This document shows, one piece after another, positions 1 through 6,469 of a stretch of 31,440 bases of DNA (position 1 is the stretch's first letter; each line of letters opens with the position of its first letter). The notes beneath the pieces were generated by a model. It searched no databases. It was not told where the DNA came from and worked only from the letters and a program-made list of their open reading frames with translations. The position numbers and the translations under genes were made by a program. The stretch is from PALSA-505 sp035308365. Its GTDB lineage: Bacteria > Actinomycetota > Actinomycetes > Streptosporangiales > Streptosporangiaceae. The stretch covers positions 1-31,440 of the forward strand of contig DATGGU010000128.1 of the NCBI GenBank assembly GCA_035308365.1, written 5' to 3'.

Positions 1-3
1 ATG

Positions 4-318
4 CTAGCCGAGTCGGCCTGCCTTGATCTTGGTGGTGAAGGTGTGCCAGGCGGCGGGGGTGATGGTGAGCATCGGGCCGGCCGGGTCCTTGCTGTCACGA
101 ACCGCGACGCGCGGGCCTTCGGGCCGGGTCGCGACTTCGACACAGGCGCCCTGCCCATTGCTGTAGCGGCTCTTGCGCCAGGTGGCGACCTCGACGCACT
201 CAGCCTGTCCGTTGCTGTGGCTGCTCTTGCGCCAGGTGGCGACTTCGACGCAGTTGCCTTCGCCGTTACTGTGGCGACTCTTGCGCCAAGCGCTTACCGG
301 AATGTTGATCACGTTCAT
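4..318 (-). CDS. DUF397 domain protein with triplicated N-terminal motif
   Basis: Small acidic/polar protein of 104 residues. The C-terminal part (VAVRDSKDPAGPMLTITPAAW) and the motif WRKS-x-SNG-x-CVEVA identify it as DUF397, a family of small actinobacterial proteins normally of about 60-80 residues that are encoded next to XRE/DUF5753 regulators (WhiJ-type loci) and thought to modulate them. Here the WRKS...CVEVAT block occurs three times in a row (residues 11-28, 29-46, 47-64), an exact 18-residue period, which explains the extra length. The ATG overlaps the stop of the upstream regulator gene by four bases (ATGA), so the two are translationally coupled. Family assignment is firm; biochemical role is not known. 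The gene is complete, its TAG lying at the very edge of the window. Confidence 0.9.
   Translation of the reverse strand: MNVINIPVSAWRKSRHSNGEGNCVEVATWRKSSHSNGQAECVEVATWRKSRYSNGQGACVEVATRPEGPRVAVRDSKDPAGPMLTITPAAWHTFTTKIKAGRLG
127..288 (-). repeat. 54-bp tandem repeat, three copies, inside the DUF397 gene
   Basis: Three head-to-tail copies of a 54-bp unit (288-235, 234-181, 180-127 on the minus strand), each encoding one 18-residue WRKS-x-SNG...CVEVAT block. The copies are near-identical in DNA as well as in protein, which suggests recent duplication by slippage or unequal exchange. Because 54 is a multiple of three, copy number can change without breaking the frame. Confidence 0.9.
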
Positions 319-1199
319 TGCCGTAGCTCCTCGGCGGCTCGATGGATGAATTCTTTCGACCTCGCCTCGTCGAGCGAGGCGTTCCAGATGTTCTCGAACG
401 CTGCGGTGTAGCGCTCGACTTCGTTGGCCTTATCCAGGTACAGGGCTCCGGTGAAGCCGTCCATGTATACCGTTGGCGGCTCGCTGTCCGTACCGTTGCC
501 ACTGAGAGGAAACCTCAGAATGACGAATGGACCCGTCAGCAAGCCATCCTGCATCCCCGCACTGAACGGTACGACCCGTAGGGTCACAGTTGGCAGGTTG
601 GCCGTCTCGACGAGTTGGTCGAGCTGCTGGGCCATTACTGCAGGGCCGCCGACCGGGCGACGCAAGATGCCCTCATTTAGCGCAACGCGCAATTCTGGAG
701 GCGCTGTTGCACGTCGCACCAGCGCTTGCCTGGCCATCCGTAGTTCGACACGGCGGTCGATCTCCTGATCGTCCTCGTCAGGGTTGTGCGCCTTTATGAG
801 GGTGCGAGCATACTCACTGGTCTGATAAAGGCCCGGCACGAGATCTGACTGGTAGTCGCAGATCTGCGACGCCGCCTCTTCGAGGCCGATGTAGACGTCG
901 AACCACTCGGGGATGACGTCACCGTAGGCCTGCCACCAGCCCTTGGACTTGGTTTCTTTGGCCAGGGCCTTGAGGGCTTCGGTGAGGTCGGCGGGGGCGC
1001 CGTAGACGCGGCACATGGCTTCGGCGTCGAAGCTGCGCAGCGAGGTCAGGCCGTTCTCGATGCGCCAGATCTTGGTCTCGGACCACTCCAGGTTCTCGGC
1101 GGCGGTCTTGACCGTCATCCGCTGCTTGTTGCGCAGGTCGCGCAGGTGCCGTCCGAGCTGGCGGCGCGGGACGGTGGAGCCGGTCGTCGGGTCGGGCAT
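315..1199 (-). CDS. XRE-family transcriptional regulator with DUF5753 domain
   Basis: DNA-binding regulator of 294 residues. Residues about 14-70 form a helix-turn-helix of the XRE/Cro type (LGRHLRDLRNKQRMTVKTAA...WSETKIWRIENG), and the rest (from about 100, WFDVYIGLEEAASQICDYQS...VPGLYQTSEYARTLI) is the DUF5753 domain that accompanies this HTH in actinomycetes. Length is typical. The ATG at 1199 is preceded by an AGGTGAG ribosome site. It is the first gene of a two-gene unit with the DUF397 gene and is divergent from the ATP-binding protein gene at 1440. Such trios (XRE, DUF397, RsbW-like ATPase) are common in Streptomyces and relatives and are linked to development and antibiotic control at whiJ- and abaA-type loci. 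The target genes here are unknown. Confidence 0.92.
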   Translation of the reverse strand: MPDPTTGSTVPRRQLGRHLRDLRNKQRMTVKTAAENLEWSETKIWRIENGLTSLRSFDAEAMCRVYGAPADLTEALKALAKETKSKGWWQAYGDVIPEWFDVYIGLEEAASQICDYQSDLVPGLYQTSEYARTLIKAHNPDEDDQEIDRRVELRMARQALVRRATAPPELRVALNEGILRRPVGGPAVMAQQLDQLVETANLPTVTLRVVPFSAGMQDGLLTGPFVILRFPLSGNGTDSEPPTVYMDGFTGALYLDKANEVERYTAAFENIWNASLDEARSKEFIHRAAEELRQ

Positions 1200-1224
1200 T
1201 GCTCAGCTCACCTGTCTTTCATTA

Positions 1225-1243
1225 CGAGGGTATCGTGCCCTCG
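1225..1243. promoter_or_regulatory. Inverted repeat upstream of the XRE gene, possible operator
   Basis: CGAGGG, seven bases (TATCGTG), CCCTCG: a perfect 6-bp inverted repeat lying 26 bases upstream of the XRE start codon, between that gene and the divergent ATPase gene. Its place suits autoregulation by the XRE protein, but this is inference from position and symmetry only. Confidence 0.35.
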
Positions 1244-1439
1244 CTTTGCAAGCACTAAAGTACTCGGTTTGAAATGAACTTTATGGCATGGCACTGACGT
1301 GTCGAACTATTTTCCATGAAAGCTTGCACCTCTTGTTTCCCAGGGCTTAAGTTCGTTTCCAGCGCGGGGCCGGAACGGTACGGAGGGTCACGGCACGCGA
1401 TCAGGGGCAACCTACGACCAGGGGGAGACAGGAGGGGGG

Positions 1440-2000
1440 ATGAACCAGGAAATGGCTGGTCAGGGTGCTGCCCAGCTACAGGTCGTGGCGTCGTCGGCGG
1501 AGCGGAAAGTCACCCGCGTATACCCAGGAACGCCCGAGCAGGTGAGCCGCGCCCGGGCCTTCATTCGCGGCATTCTGCCGCCCGGCGAGCTGGCGAGCGA
1601 CATCGTGCTGGTTACCACAGAGATAATCACCAATGCGGTGCGGCACAGCCGTTCGGCATTGCCGGGCGGCCTTTTCACCGTCACGCTGATCCTGCGGGCC
1701 ACCGAGTGGATCATGGTCGAGGTCGGTGACCAGGGCGGCCCCTGGACCATGCACGCTCACGATATCGAGCACGGTCGCGGCCTGACCATCGTCGCGGGCC
1801 TGGCCGGCGAGGACAACTGGGGCGTGGAAGGCAACCAGTCCGGCCGCACCGTCTGGGCCCGCTTCCCCTGGCCCACCGTCACCCCGGCGCCGGCCCAGCC
1901 GGCCCGTCAAGCCAGCAACGGCCACGCACCCAGCCAGCCCCCCGCGATCACCCCTGATGCCCTCCATGATCGCGAAGACTCTTTGGCACGGCAGTCCTAA
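1440..2000 (+). CDS. RsbW-like ATP-binding protein (HATPase_c_2, anti-sigma-factor type)
   Basis: A 186-residue protein of the serine-kinase/anti-sigma ATPase group. Visible GHKL features are the N-box region (VTTEIITNAVRHSRS, residues about 59-73), the GDQGGPW block standing for the G1 box (about 96-102) and HGRGLTIVAGLA (about 112-123). The ATP-binding fold spans residues about 20-143. The last 40 residues are proline/alanine-rich and probably disordered. The ATG follows a purine-rich AGGAGGGGGG stretch. It is divergent from the XRE/DUF397 pair, an arrangement frequently seen in actinomycetes. Whether it binds a sigma factor, an antagonist, or works with the XRE/DUF397 pair cannot be read from the sequence. 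The 3' end runs into a palindromic element, so the final dozen residues may be acquired. Confidence 0.88.
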   Translation: MNQEMAGQGAAQLQVVASSAERKVTRVYPGTPEQVSRARAFIRGILPPGELASDIVLVTTEIITNAVRHSRSALPGGLFTVTLILRATEWIMVEVGDQGGPWTMHAHDIEHGRGLTIVAGLAGEDNWGVEGNQSGRTVWARFPWPTVTPAPAQPARQASNGHAPSQPPAITPDALHDREDSLARQS

Positions 2001-2020
2001 AGGCCTTCGTGATCATGGAG
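1962..2020. repeat. Long imperfect hairpin straddling the stop codon of the ATPase gene
   Basis: Arms CTCCATGATCGCGAAG (1962-1977) and CTTCGTGATCATGGAG (2005-2020) pair over 16 positions with a single mismatch. The 27-nt interval holds further imperfect pairing (CTTTGG against CCTAAAG) and the TAA stop at 1998-2000. It may serve as a terminator-like structure or be one end of a dispersed palindromic element. Its right arm is also the first unit of the repeat array that follows. Confidence 0.75.
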
Positions 2021-2121
2021 TGCGGCGGTAGGTGCGTGGGGGATGGGTTGGATGATCATGGACTGCGGCGGTTAATGCACGGCGGTGGGTTGGATGATCA
2101 TGGAGCGCGGCGGTTGGCCGC
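2011..2121. repeat. GATCATGG direct repeats, period 42-43 bp
   Basis: GATCATGGAGTGCGGCGG-type units start at 2011, 2054 and 2096, the last one partial. The units share GATCATGGA(G/C), then GCGGCGG, and end with GGGTTGGAT. No convincing coding frame passes through them. They lie in a decayed intergenic stretch. Whether they are dispersed elsewhere in the genome cannot be seen from this window. Confidence 0.8.
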
Positions 2122-2190
2122 AGCGGGCCATGCCACCTGGGCAGGCCGGTTCACTGCCAGGCACGGTGCTGAGCGGTTCCTGACTTTCGC

Positions 2191-2576
2191 TCAGGAACTG
2201 GCTGGTGCGCCATAGGCGACACCGCAGTCCACCGCGGCCGCCAGCACTTCAGGATCGGCGGCCTCAATGAGGTGCCCACAATGTCCGAGTCGGCGCGCCC
2301 AGGAGAAGCCAGGAAGAGCGAGCCGCCGATCGCGAGTGCCATTGAGTGCCCATAGTCGGTACGCGTGCCCCGATTCGGCCCGCAGCACACCCACCGCAGG
2401 CGCCCGTCCCATGCGGCCGATCGGTCACGGCCTTCGACGAGCTCACGGGAGCCGTCGGTCGAACCGTCATCGGCGACGACCACGTGGAATCCCGCGTAGC
2501 TCTGGCGTTCCAGCGAGGTGAGGAGCAGAGCCAAGTTATCCCGCCGGTTATAAATGGGAACGACCGCGCCGATCAT
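2191..2576 (-). pseudogene. Glycosyltransferase family 2 remnant, truncated and frameshifted
   Basis: The first 60 or so residues are a clear GT-A/GT2 start: IGAVVPIYNRRDNLALLLTSL, then VVVADDGSTDGS with the nucleotide-binding DDGSTD. Similarity then decays (GPNRG..., ADSDIV). Near 2265-2280 the plausible frame jumps, and the continuation (HLIEAADPEVLAAAVDCGVAYGAP) lies in another minus-strand frame that stops at 2191. GT2 enzymes are normally 220 residues or more; here only about 125 codons remain and the acceptor half is missing. I read it as a decayed gene with an internal deletion and a frameshift. It is divergent from the broken methyltransferase gene. Confidence 0.7.
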
Positions 2577-2660
2577 GTCTCACCTCCGTCGCCTCGGTCA
2601 TGCCACGCCCGTAGGGTAGACAACGTCGCTTCACCAGGCGCAAGGATCGGGAATCAGTGG

Positions 2661-3586
2661 ATGGGAAAACCGCGCAACATGCCGGGCAAGCGGGACGACC
2701 TGGTCACGTACCTGGATAAGCCGGTGTTTGCCTGCCCGGTATGCGGGAATCCATTGGCCCGCCACGACCGCACATTCCAGTGCATGGAAGGACACACGTT
2801 CGACATCGCACGGGAGGGATTTGTCAACCTGCTGCTGCCGCAGCGTCGGCGCTCCAAGAACCCCGGCTACAGCAAAGAAATGATCGCGAGACGGCGGGAC
2901 TTCTTCGACGCTGGCCACTACCAGCTTCTCGCGGACAGGGTTGCCGAGGTGATCTTGTCCTGCTTGCCTGGACAAGCTGAACAGGTGGTCCTCGATGCCG
3001 GCTGCGGCGAAGGATATTACCTGCGCCGCTTGCGTGCCCGAATGGGTGGGCAACGGCCAGGGGGGCGACCCTGCTGTGCGGCACCGACATCTCCAAGCCC
3101 GCTATCCGGGTGGCTGCCAGACGCGATCCTCAGGGTCTGTATGCAGTGGCCGGTACCTATCACATGCCGGTATTGCCTGACCGAGTTGATGTACTCCTCA
3201 CCCACTTCTCTCCGGTGAGCGCCGATGACTTTCGCCGGGTTGTCCGGCCCGGCGGCGTGGTTGTCGTCGGCAGCCCTGGCGAGGAACATCTGTTCAGTCT
3301 CAAAGAGTTGTTGTACGACAAGCCGGCAAAGCACGAGCCGGCGCCCACACTCGCCGACGAGCCCAGCTTCAGGCTGATCGGCACCCACCGGATTCAGTAC
3401 GATCTCCCCCTGCGAGGCCAGGGTGAGGTTGCCAACCTGCTACTCATGACGCCCTACTACTGGTCAGTGGACCAGGCAACCCAAGCCCGTCTCGCCGATC
3501 TCGCCTCTCTCGACACCGAGGTCGATGTGATCGTGCATGCTTACCGGAGAACCAGCGAAGCGAACCAGGAGCAGCAGACCGAGTGA
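2661..3586 (+). pseudogene. RlmA-like 23S rRNA (guanine-N1) methyltransferase, broken by a -1 frameshift
   Basis: The N-terminal half (ATG 2661) carries the RlmA/TlrB zinc module, CPVCGNPL...QCMEGHTFDIAREGFVNLLL, the KNPGYSKEMIARRRDFFDAGHYQ signature and the SAM-binding motif I, VLDAGCGEGYY. After GGQRPGG the frame turns to nonsense, while the continuation (ATLLCGTDISKPAIRVAARRDPQGLY, HFSPV, VVRPGGVVVVGSPGEEHLF, MTPYYWS) is intact in the -1 frame up to TGA at 3584-3586. The two halves join perfectly if the run of six G at 3060-3065 had seven. The full product would be about 309 residues, close to family size. Known relatives methylate G745 or G748 of 23S rRNA, the latter giving tylosin-type macrolide resistance. 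Causes can be mutation, sequencing error or slippage on the G run. The end overlaps the next glycosyltransferase fragment (GTGA). Confidence 0.8.
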
Positions 3587-3909
3587 CCCGGGTGCTGGTC
3601 GACGGCCGAATAGACGGACAAGACGGCATCGGCCGATATACCGCATGTCTCATCCGAGCCCTGCGCGCCCAGGCTGGATCCGCAGTCGCAATCAACGTGT
3701 TGTCTCCGACTGGTACCCCCCGATACAGCCGGGCCGAGGGAACAGAGCTACTGGATACGGCGCGGGCATGCCAGGCAGAGGTTGTCCATCTCCTCGACTA
3801 CCGGATTCCGCTGGAACCCACCGCCATTCCCTTGGTGGTGACGATGATCACGCGCGGACAGGCTGCGTGGGTCAGTGGGCGATGGCCAGTTCGACGATTC
3901 GGACGATGA
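3583..3909 (+). pseudogene. N-terminal fragment of a GT-B (family 4) glycosyltransferase
   Basis: GTG at 3583 overlaps the stop of the preceding gene (GTGA). The start VTRVLVDGRIDGQDGIGRYTACLIRAL is the typical opening of a GT-B glycosyltransferase, with the glycine-containing GIGRY loop, and EVVHLLDYRIPLEPTAIPLVVT continues the N-terminal Rossmann domain. Similarity ends near 3845. The rest of a roughly 370-residue enzyme, including the whole donor-sugar domain, is absent, and the frame closes at 3909 after overlapping the 3' end of the convergent transporter gene by 38 bases. The junction looks like a deletion or rearrangement breakpoint. A short non-functional product is the most likely outcome. 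Confidence 0.65.
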
Positions 3910-5503
3910 CCATGATCATGGCTATCCCCAGGTAGAGCCACATGGCGGACATGGCCAGCTTGCGGCCGGTGGATATGACCGGGCGGTCCAGCAGGGTGAG
4001 TGGGGGCATCCGCCAGGCCATCCGGCCCGAACGGTCCACCGGGAGGGTGGCGACCGAGGTGGTCCGCAGGCGCCGGATCAGCGCGAAGGCTCCGGCCAGC
4101 ACCGACACCGCACCGCAGGAAATCAGGATCGCCACGATCTGGCCGGACGTGATGCCCGGGAAGACGACCGAGGCGGTGAGCACCACCGACAGCGTCACCA
4201 GGACGGCCACGACGGCCGAGGCGAACATGTTGGTCTTGCGGCCGTTCACCCAGGGGCCGAGCACCGCCCGGTCATTGCACAGCAGCAGCAGGAAGACCGT
4301 GGCCGAGGGCAGCAGCACGCCGGCCAGGACCTGCACGCCCTCGGTGAACAGGCCGAGTGGCGAGCCGGGGATGAGGACGACCGTCGCGGCGGCGGCGACC
4401 AGGCCGCCGTAGATCGCGTAGAAGCCCTTGGCGCCCTTCACACCCCGGTGCAGCGAGTGCTTGAGGCCGAGCACGTCGCCGATCGCGTACGCGGTGGACA
4501 GCGAGACCGCGAACGCGCCGATCACCGAGGCATCCAGCAGGGCGATCGCGAACAGCACGCCGGCCGTCCGGCCGGCGTAGGCGCCGATGCCGCTGGCCAG
4601 GCCGGCCGCGTCGGTGAAGTGGCCGAAGCCGTGGGTGCCCGCGAACGCCGCCGTCGTGATGCCCATCACCATGGCCGCGCCGACCACCACGATCACAATG
4701 CCGATCCACAGGTCGGCCTTCTCGTACTTGATGAAGCGCGGCGTGATGCGCTTGTCGATGATGTAGCTCTGCTGGAAGAAGAGCTGCCATGGGGCGACCG
4801 TGGTGCCGACGATGCCGATGATCAGCAGCATGACCGTGGAGAGCTGGCCGGTGCCACCGGGCAGCTCGGGGATTACGAAGCCGCTGGCCATCCGGGACGT
4901 GGCCGGGTGGGCCAGGAAGTAGACCGGGATCAGCAGCAGGCTGGCGCCGCAGAACGCCAGGGCCATCCGCTCGAAGCGGCGGAAGCTGCCGGTGAACGCC
5001 GAGCCGATGACCACGGCGGCGGCCAGCAGGACCGATACGACCCTGGGCAGGCCCAGGTAACCGGCGGCCAGCGTGATGCCGATGAACTCGGTGATGATCG
5101 TCAGCGCGTTCAGCAGGAAGAGGTCGATGACGCTGAACGCGCCCCAGAACCGGCCGAACCGCTCCAGGATCAGCCGGGCGTGCCCGACACCGGTCACCGC
5201 GCCGAGACGCAGCACCATCTCCTGGTTCACATAGAGAACGGGAACCAGGAGCAGCAGGGTCCACAGCAGGCGGGTGCCATAGTTCTGGCCGGCCTGGCCG
5301 TAGGTGGCGAACGCCCCCGCGTCGTTGTCGCCGACCATCACGATCAGCCCAGGGCCGACGATGGCCAGCAACGTCTTCAATGTGGCGGACAGGCCACGCC
5401 GGGGAGAGGTGTCGTCGAGCCTGATCGTGCCGAAGGCACCGCGAATGTCGCCGACGTGCTCGGAGTCGAGCACCGCGCTGCGGACCTGTGCCGTCGTGGT
5501 CAT
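3872..5503 (-). CDS. NRAMP-related divalent metal transporter, probable Mg2+ importer
   Basis: Integral membrane protein of 543 residues with about 11 hydrophobic helices of the LeuT fold. Two diagnostic places differ from manganese/iron NRAMPs. The TM1 motif DPGN reads DNDA (VGDNDAGAFATYGQ), and the TM6 motif MPH reads APW (GTTVAPWQLFFQQS), so the transition-metal-selecting methionine is alanine. NRAMP-related proteins with such changes have been shown to import Mg2+. The 5' leader agrees: an M-box Mg2+ riboswitch lies upstream on the same strand. The start is set at ATG 5503 by GGGAGG seven bases upstream; an in-frame ATG at 5551 has no such site. The 3' end converges on a truncated glycosyltransferase. 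Family assignment is firm; Mg2+ as substrate is a strong inference from the two motifs and the riboswitch. Confidence 0.9.
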   Translation of the reverse strand: MTTTAQVRSAVLDSEHVGDIRGAFGTIRLDDTSPRRGLSATLKTLLAIVGPGLIVMVGDNDAGAFATYGQAGQNYGTRLLWTLLLLVPVLYVNQEMVLRLGAVTGVGHARLILERFGRFWGAFSVIDLFLLNALTIITEFIGITLAAGYLGLPRVVSVLLAAAVVIGSAFTGSFRRFERMALAFCGASLLLIPVYFLAHPATSRMASGFVIPELPGGTGQLSTVMLLIIGIVGTTVAPWQLFFQQSYIIDKRITPRFIKYEKADLWIGIVIVVVGAAMVMGITTAAFAGTHGFGHFTDAAGLASGIGAYAGRTAGVLFAIALLDASVIGAFAVSLSTAYAIGDVLGLKHSLHRGVKGAKGFYAIYGGLVAAAATVVLIPGSPLGLFTEGVQVLAGVLLPSATVFLLLLCNDRAVLGPWVNGRKTNMFASAVVAVLVTLSVVLTASVVFPGITSGQIVAILISCGAVSVLAGAFALIRRLRTTSVATLPVDRSGRMAWRMPPLTLLDRPVISTGRKLAMSAMWLYLGIAMIMVIVRIVELAIAH

Positions 5504-5510
5504 GATGATC

Positions 5511-5541
5511 CCTCCCTCTGCCCAACGGGCGCCCTGGGAGG
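5511..5541 (-). promoter_or_regulatory. Shine-Dalgarno / anti-Shine-Dalgarno pair before the transporter gene
   Basis: On the transcribed strand, CCTCCC (5541-5536) is perfectly complementary to the ribosome site GGGAGG (5516-5511), with 19 nt between. A further complementary pair, AACCACC (5622-5616, overlapping the leader-ORF stop) and GGTGGTT (5556-5550), lies just upstream. These could form mutually dependent hairpins that hide or expose the transporter start. Seen directly as complementarity; function is inferred and the stems are short. Confidence 0.4.
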
Positions 5542-5620
5542 CACGCGGCAACCACCGTGAACCGGGCGCGGCGGGCTGATGCGCGGCGCGCCAGGCCCGG
5601 ACGATCAGCGGGGGTGGTGG

Positions 5621-5692
5621 TTACCTGGTGCCGGAAGAAAACGAGAACGTGCTGGTGCAGGGCCGATGATGACCCGGTCTAGCGCAATCCAT
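5621..5692 (-). CDS. Leader peptide ORF (23 codons) between M-box and transporter
   Basis: ATG at 5692 is preceded by a very strong ribosome site (GGAGGAGG, eight bases upstream, minus strand). The frame reads MDCARPGHHRPCTSTFSFSSGTR and stops with TAA at 5621-5623, 117 bases before the transporter ATG. It lies inside the leader transcript, downstream of the M-box. The peptide has two Cys, two Pro, two adjacent His and a Ser/Thr-rich tail, and no hydrophobic segment. Leader ORFs sensitive to Mg2+ or proline supply are known in front of enterobacterial mgtA; this one is unrelated in sequence. The ribosome site argues for real translation, but a chance ORF of this size is possible. Confidence 0.55.
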   Translation of the reverse strand: MDCARPGHHRPCTSTFSFSSGTR

Positions 5693-5774
5693 GTCTCGCC
5701 TCCTCCGGCCGTGACACACGGGGGTGTCCACACGATGGCACTGGGGAGGAAACCGGCCGCAACCGGGAACACCC

Positions 5775-5940
5775 CAACTCGTCAGAGCTTTGGCACGACG
5801 CGACGTAGCACCCGCTGGGCGCAGCCACTTCGGGTCACCCCTTAAGCCGGGGAGACCTGTCCTGACCCTGGGCGTCTCTCGACGTCGTGGGATCAGTGGC
5901 CTGTGTTCGCGTCGACGCCTCACCGAACGAGGTGCCGAAC
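5775..5940 (-). promoter_or_regulatory. M-box (ykoK) Mg2+-sensing riboswitch
   Basis: On the minus strand the conserved blocks of the M-box appear in order and with expected spacing: CTCGTTCGGTGAGGC (about 5931-5917; consensus CGTTAGGTGAGGCTCC), GACGCCCAGGGTCAGGACAG (about 5876-5857; consensus GACGCCAATGGGTCAACAG) and GTGCCAAAGCTCTGACGAG (5797-5779; consensus GTGCTAAAGCTCTACGA). The ends can close a P1 helix (CTCGT with ACGAG). M-boxes fold on binding Mg2+ and shut off expression of Mg2+ transporters. The gene downstream is an NRAMP-related transporter with non-manganese motifs, which fits. No intrinsic terminator is obvious after the aptamer. Instead a CCTCCCC segment (5750-5744) can pair with the leader-ORF ribosome site (about 5706-5700), so control could be translational or Rho-linked. 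Confidence 0.85.
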
Positions 5941-5949
5941 AACACCCAC

Positions 5950-5978
5950 AGCTTACCTTCCGCTCAGGCCCTGGGCAA
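5950..5978 (-). promoter_or_regulatory. Promoter for the M-box/transporter transcript
   Basis: TTGCCC (-35, 5978-5973), a 17-bp spacer and TAAGCT (-10, 5955-5950, matching TAnnnT) on the minus strand. Initiation would fall near 5943, directly before the 5' helix of the M-box, giving a leader of about 440 nt. Confidence 0.55.
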
Positions 5979-6019
5979 AGACCGAACGGGCAATGAGCAT
6001 CTTCACGGCAAACCGGGCA

Positions 6020-6469
6020 TCAGGCTCGCGGTTCGGCATCCCCGGTCGCAGGGCCGGGGTCCGTGCCCAGGGAGTCCGCGAGCCGGCGCGGGGCGATGGT
6101 GCGGTAGGCGTCCGCACAGAGGCCGGCGATCTCCGGCCAGTCCAGGCCGGGCACGTCGAGCCGCACCCCGATCCAGCCCCGGCCGCCGACGTAGGGCGGG
6201 CGGAAGAACACCTCCGGTGCGGACAAGGTGAGCTCCTGCTGTGCGCCAGGCGGCGCGGCGCACCACAGGTGCGGGAAGCCGTGCTCGTGGTGGCCGTCGG
6301 CCCACAGGGTCACGAAGGTCTTGCCCCGGACGAACCAGGTCGGCGCGCCATGGCTGGGCCGTTCGGTCACCTCGGGCAGCGCCAGGCAGATCGCACGTAT
6401 CCGCTCCACCAGGCCAGGCTGGCTGAGACTGGTGCCGTCAGGGGCACCGGCGGGCCCGGACGGCATCAT
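6020..6469 (-). CDS. MmcQ/YjbR family protein
   Basis: A 149-residue soluble protein of the MmcQ/YjbR (CyaY-like fold) family. Recognisable features are the start LVERIRAICLALPEVTERPSHGAPTWFVRGKTFVTLW, where PEVTE and the HG-x-P-x-F/W pattern are typical, then FRPPYVGGRGWIGVRLD and the C-terminal helix IAGLCADAYRTIAPRRL. Members are small proteins suspected of binding DNA; no enzymatic role is established. Its ATG shares one base with the ppa stop (TGATG), so it is translated with ppa as a two-gene unit. The first 15 residues are low-complexity, and ATG 6466 is an alternative start. The Trp/His-rich middle is normal for the family. Confidence 0.85.
   Translation of the reverse strand: MMPSGPAGAPDGTSLSQPGLVERIRAICLALPEVTERPSHGAPTWFVRGKTFVTLWADGHHEHGFPHLWCAAPPGAQQELTLSAPEVFFRPPYVGGRGWIGVRLDVPGLDWPEIAGLCADAYRTIAPRRLADSLGTDPGPATGDAEPRA

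Noticed and set aside
2346..2660. In-frame extension of the methyltransferase upstream of 2661
   Set aside because: The extra 105 codons lie over the glycosyltransferase remnant and show no family similarity; the zinc module starts about 27 residues after ATG 2661.
3875..5560. 561-codon open frame on the plus strand opposite the transporter
   Set aside because: His/Asp/Arg/Gln-rich composition is the usual shadow of a hydrophobic gene read from the other strand in high-GC DNA.
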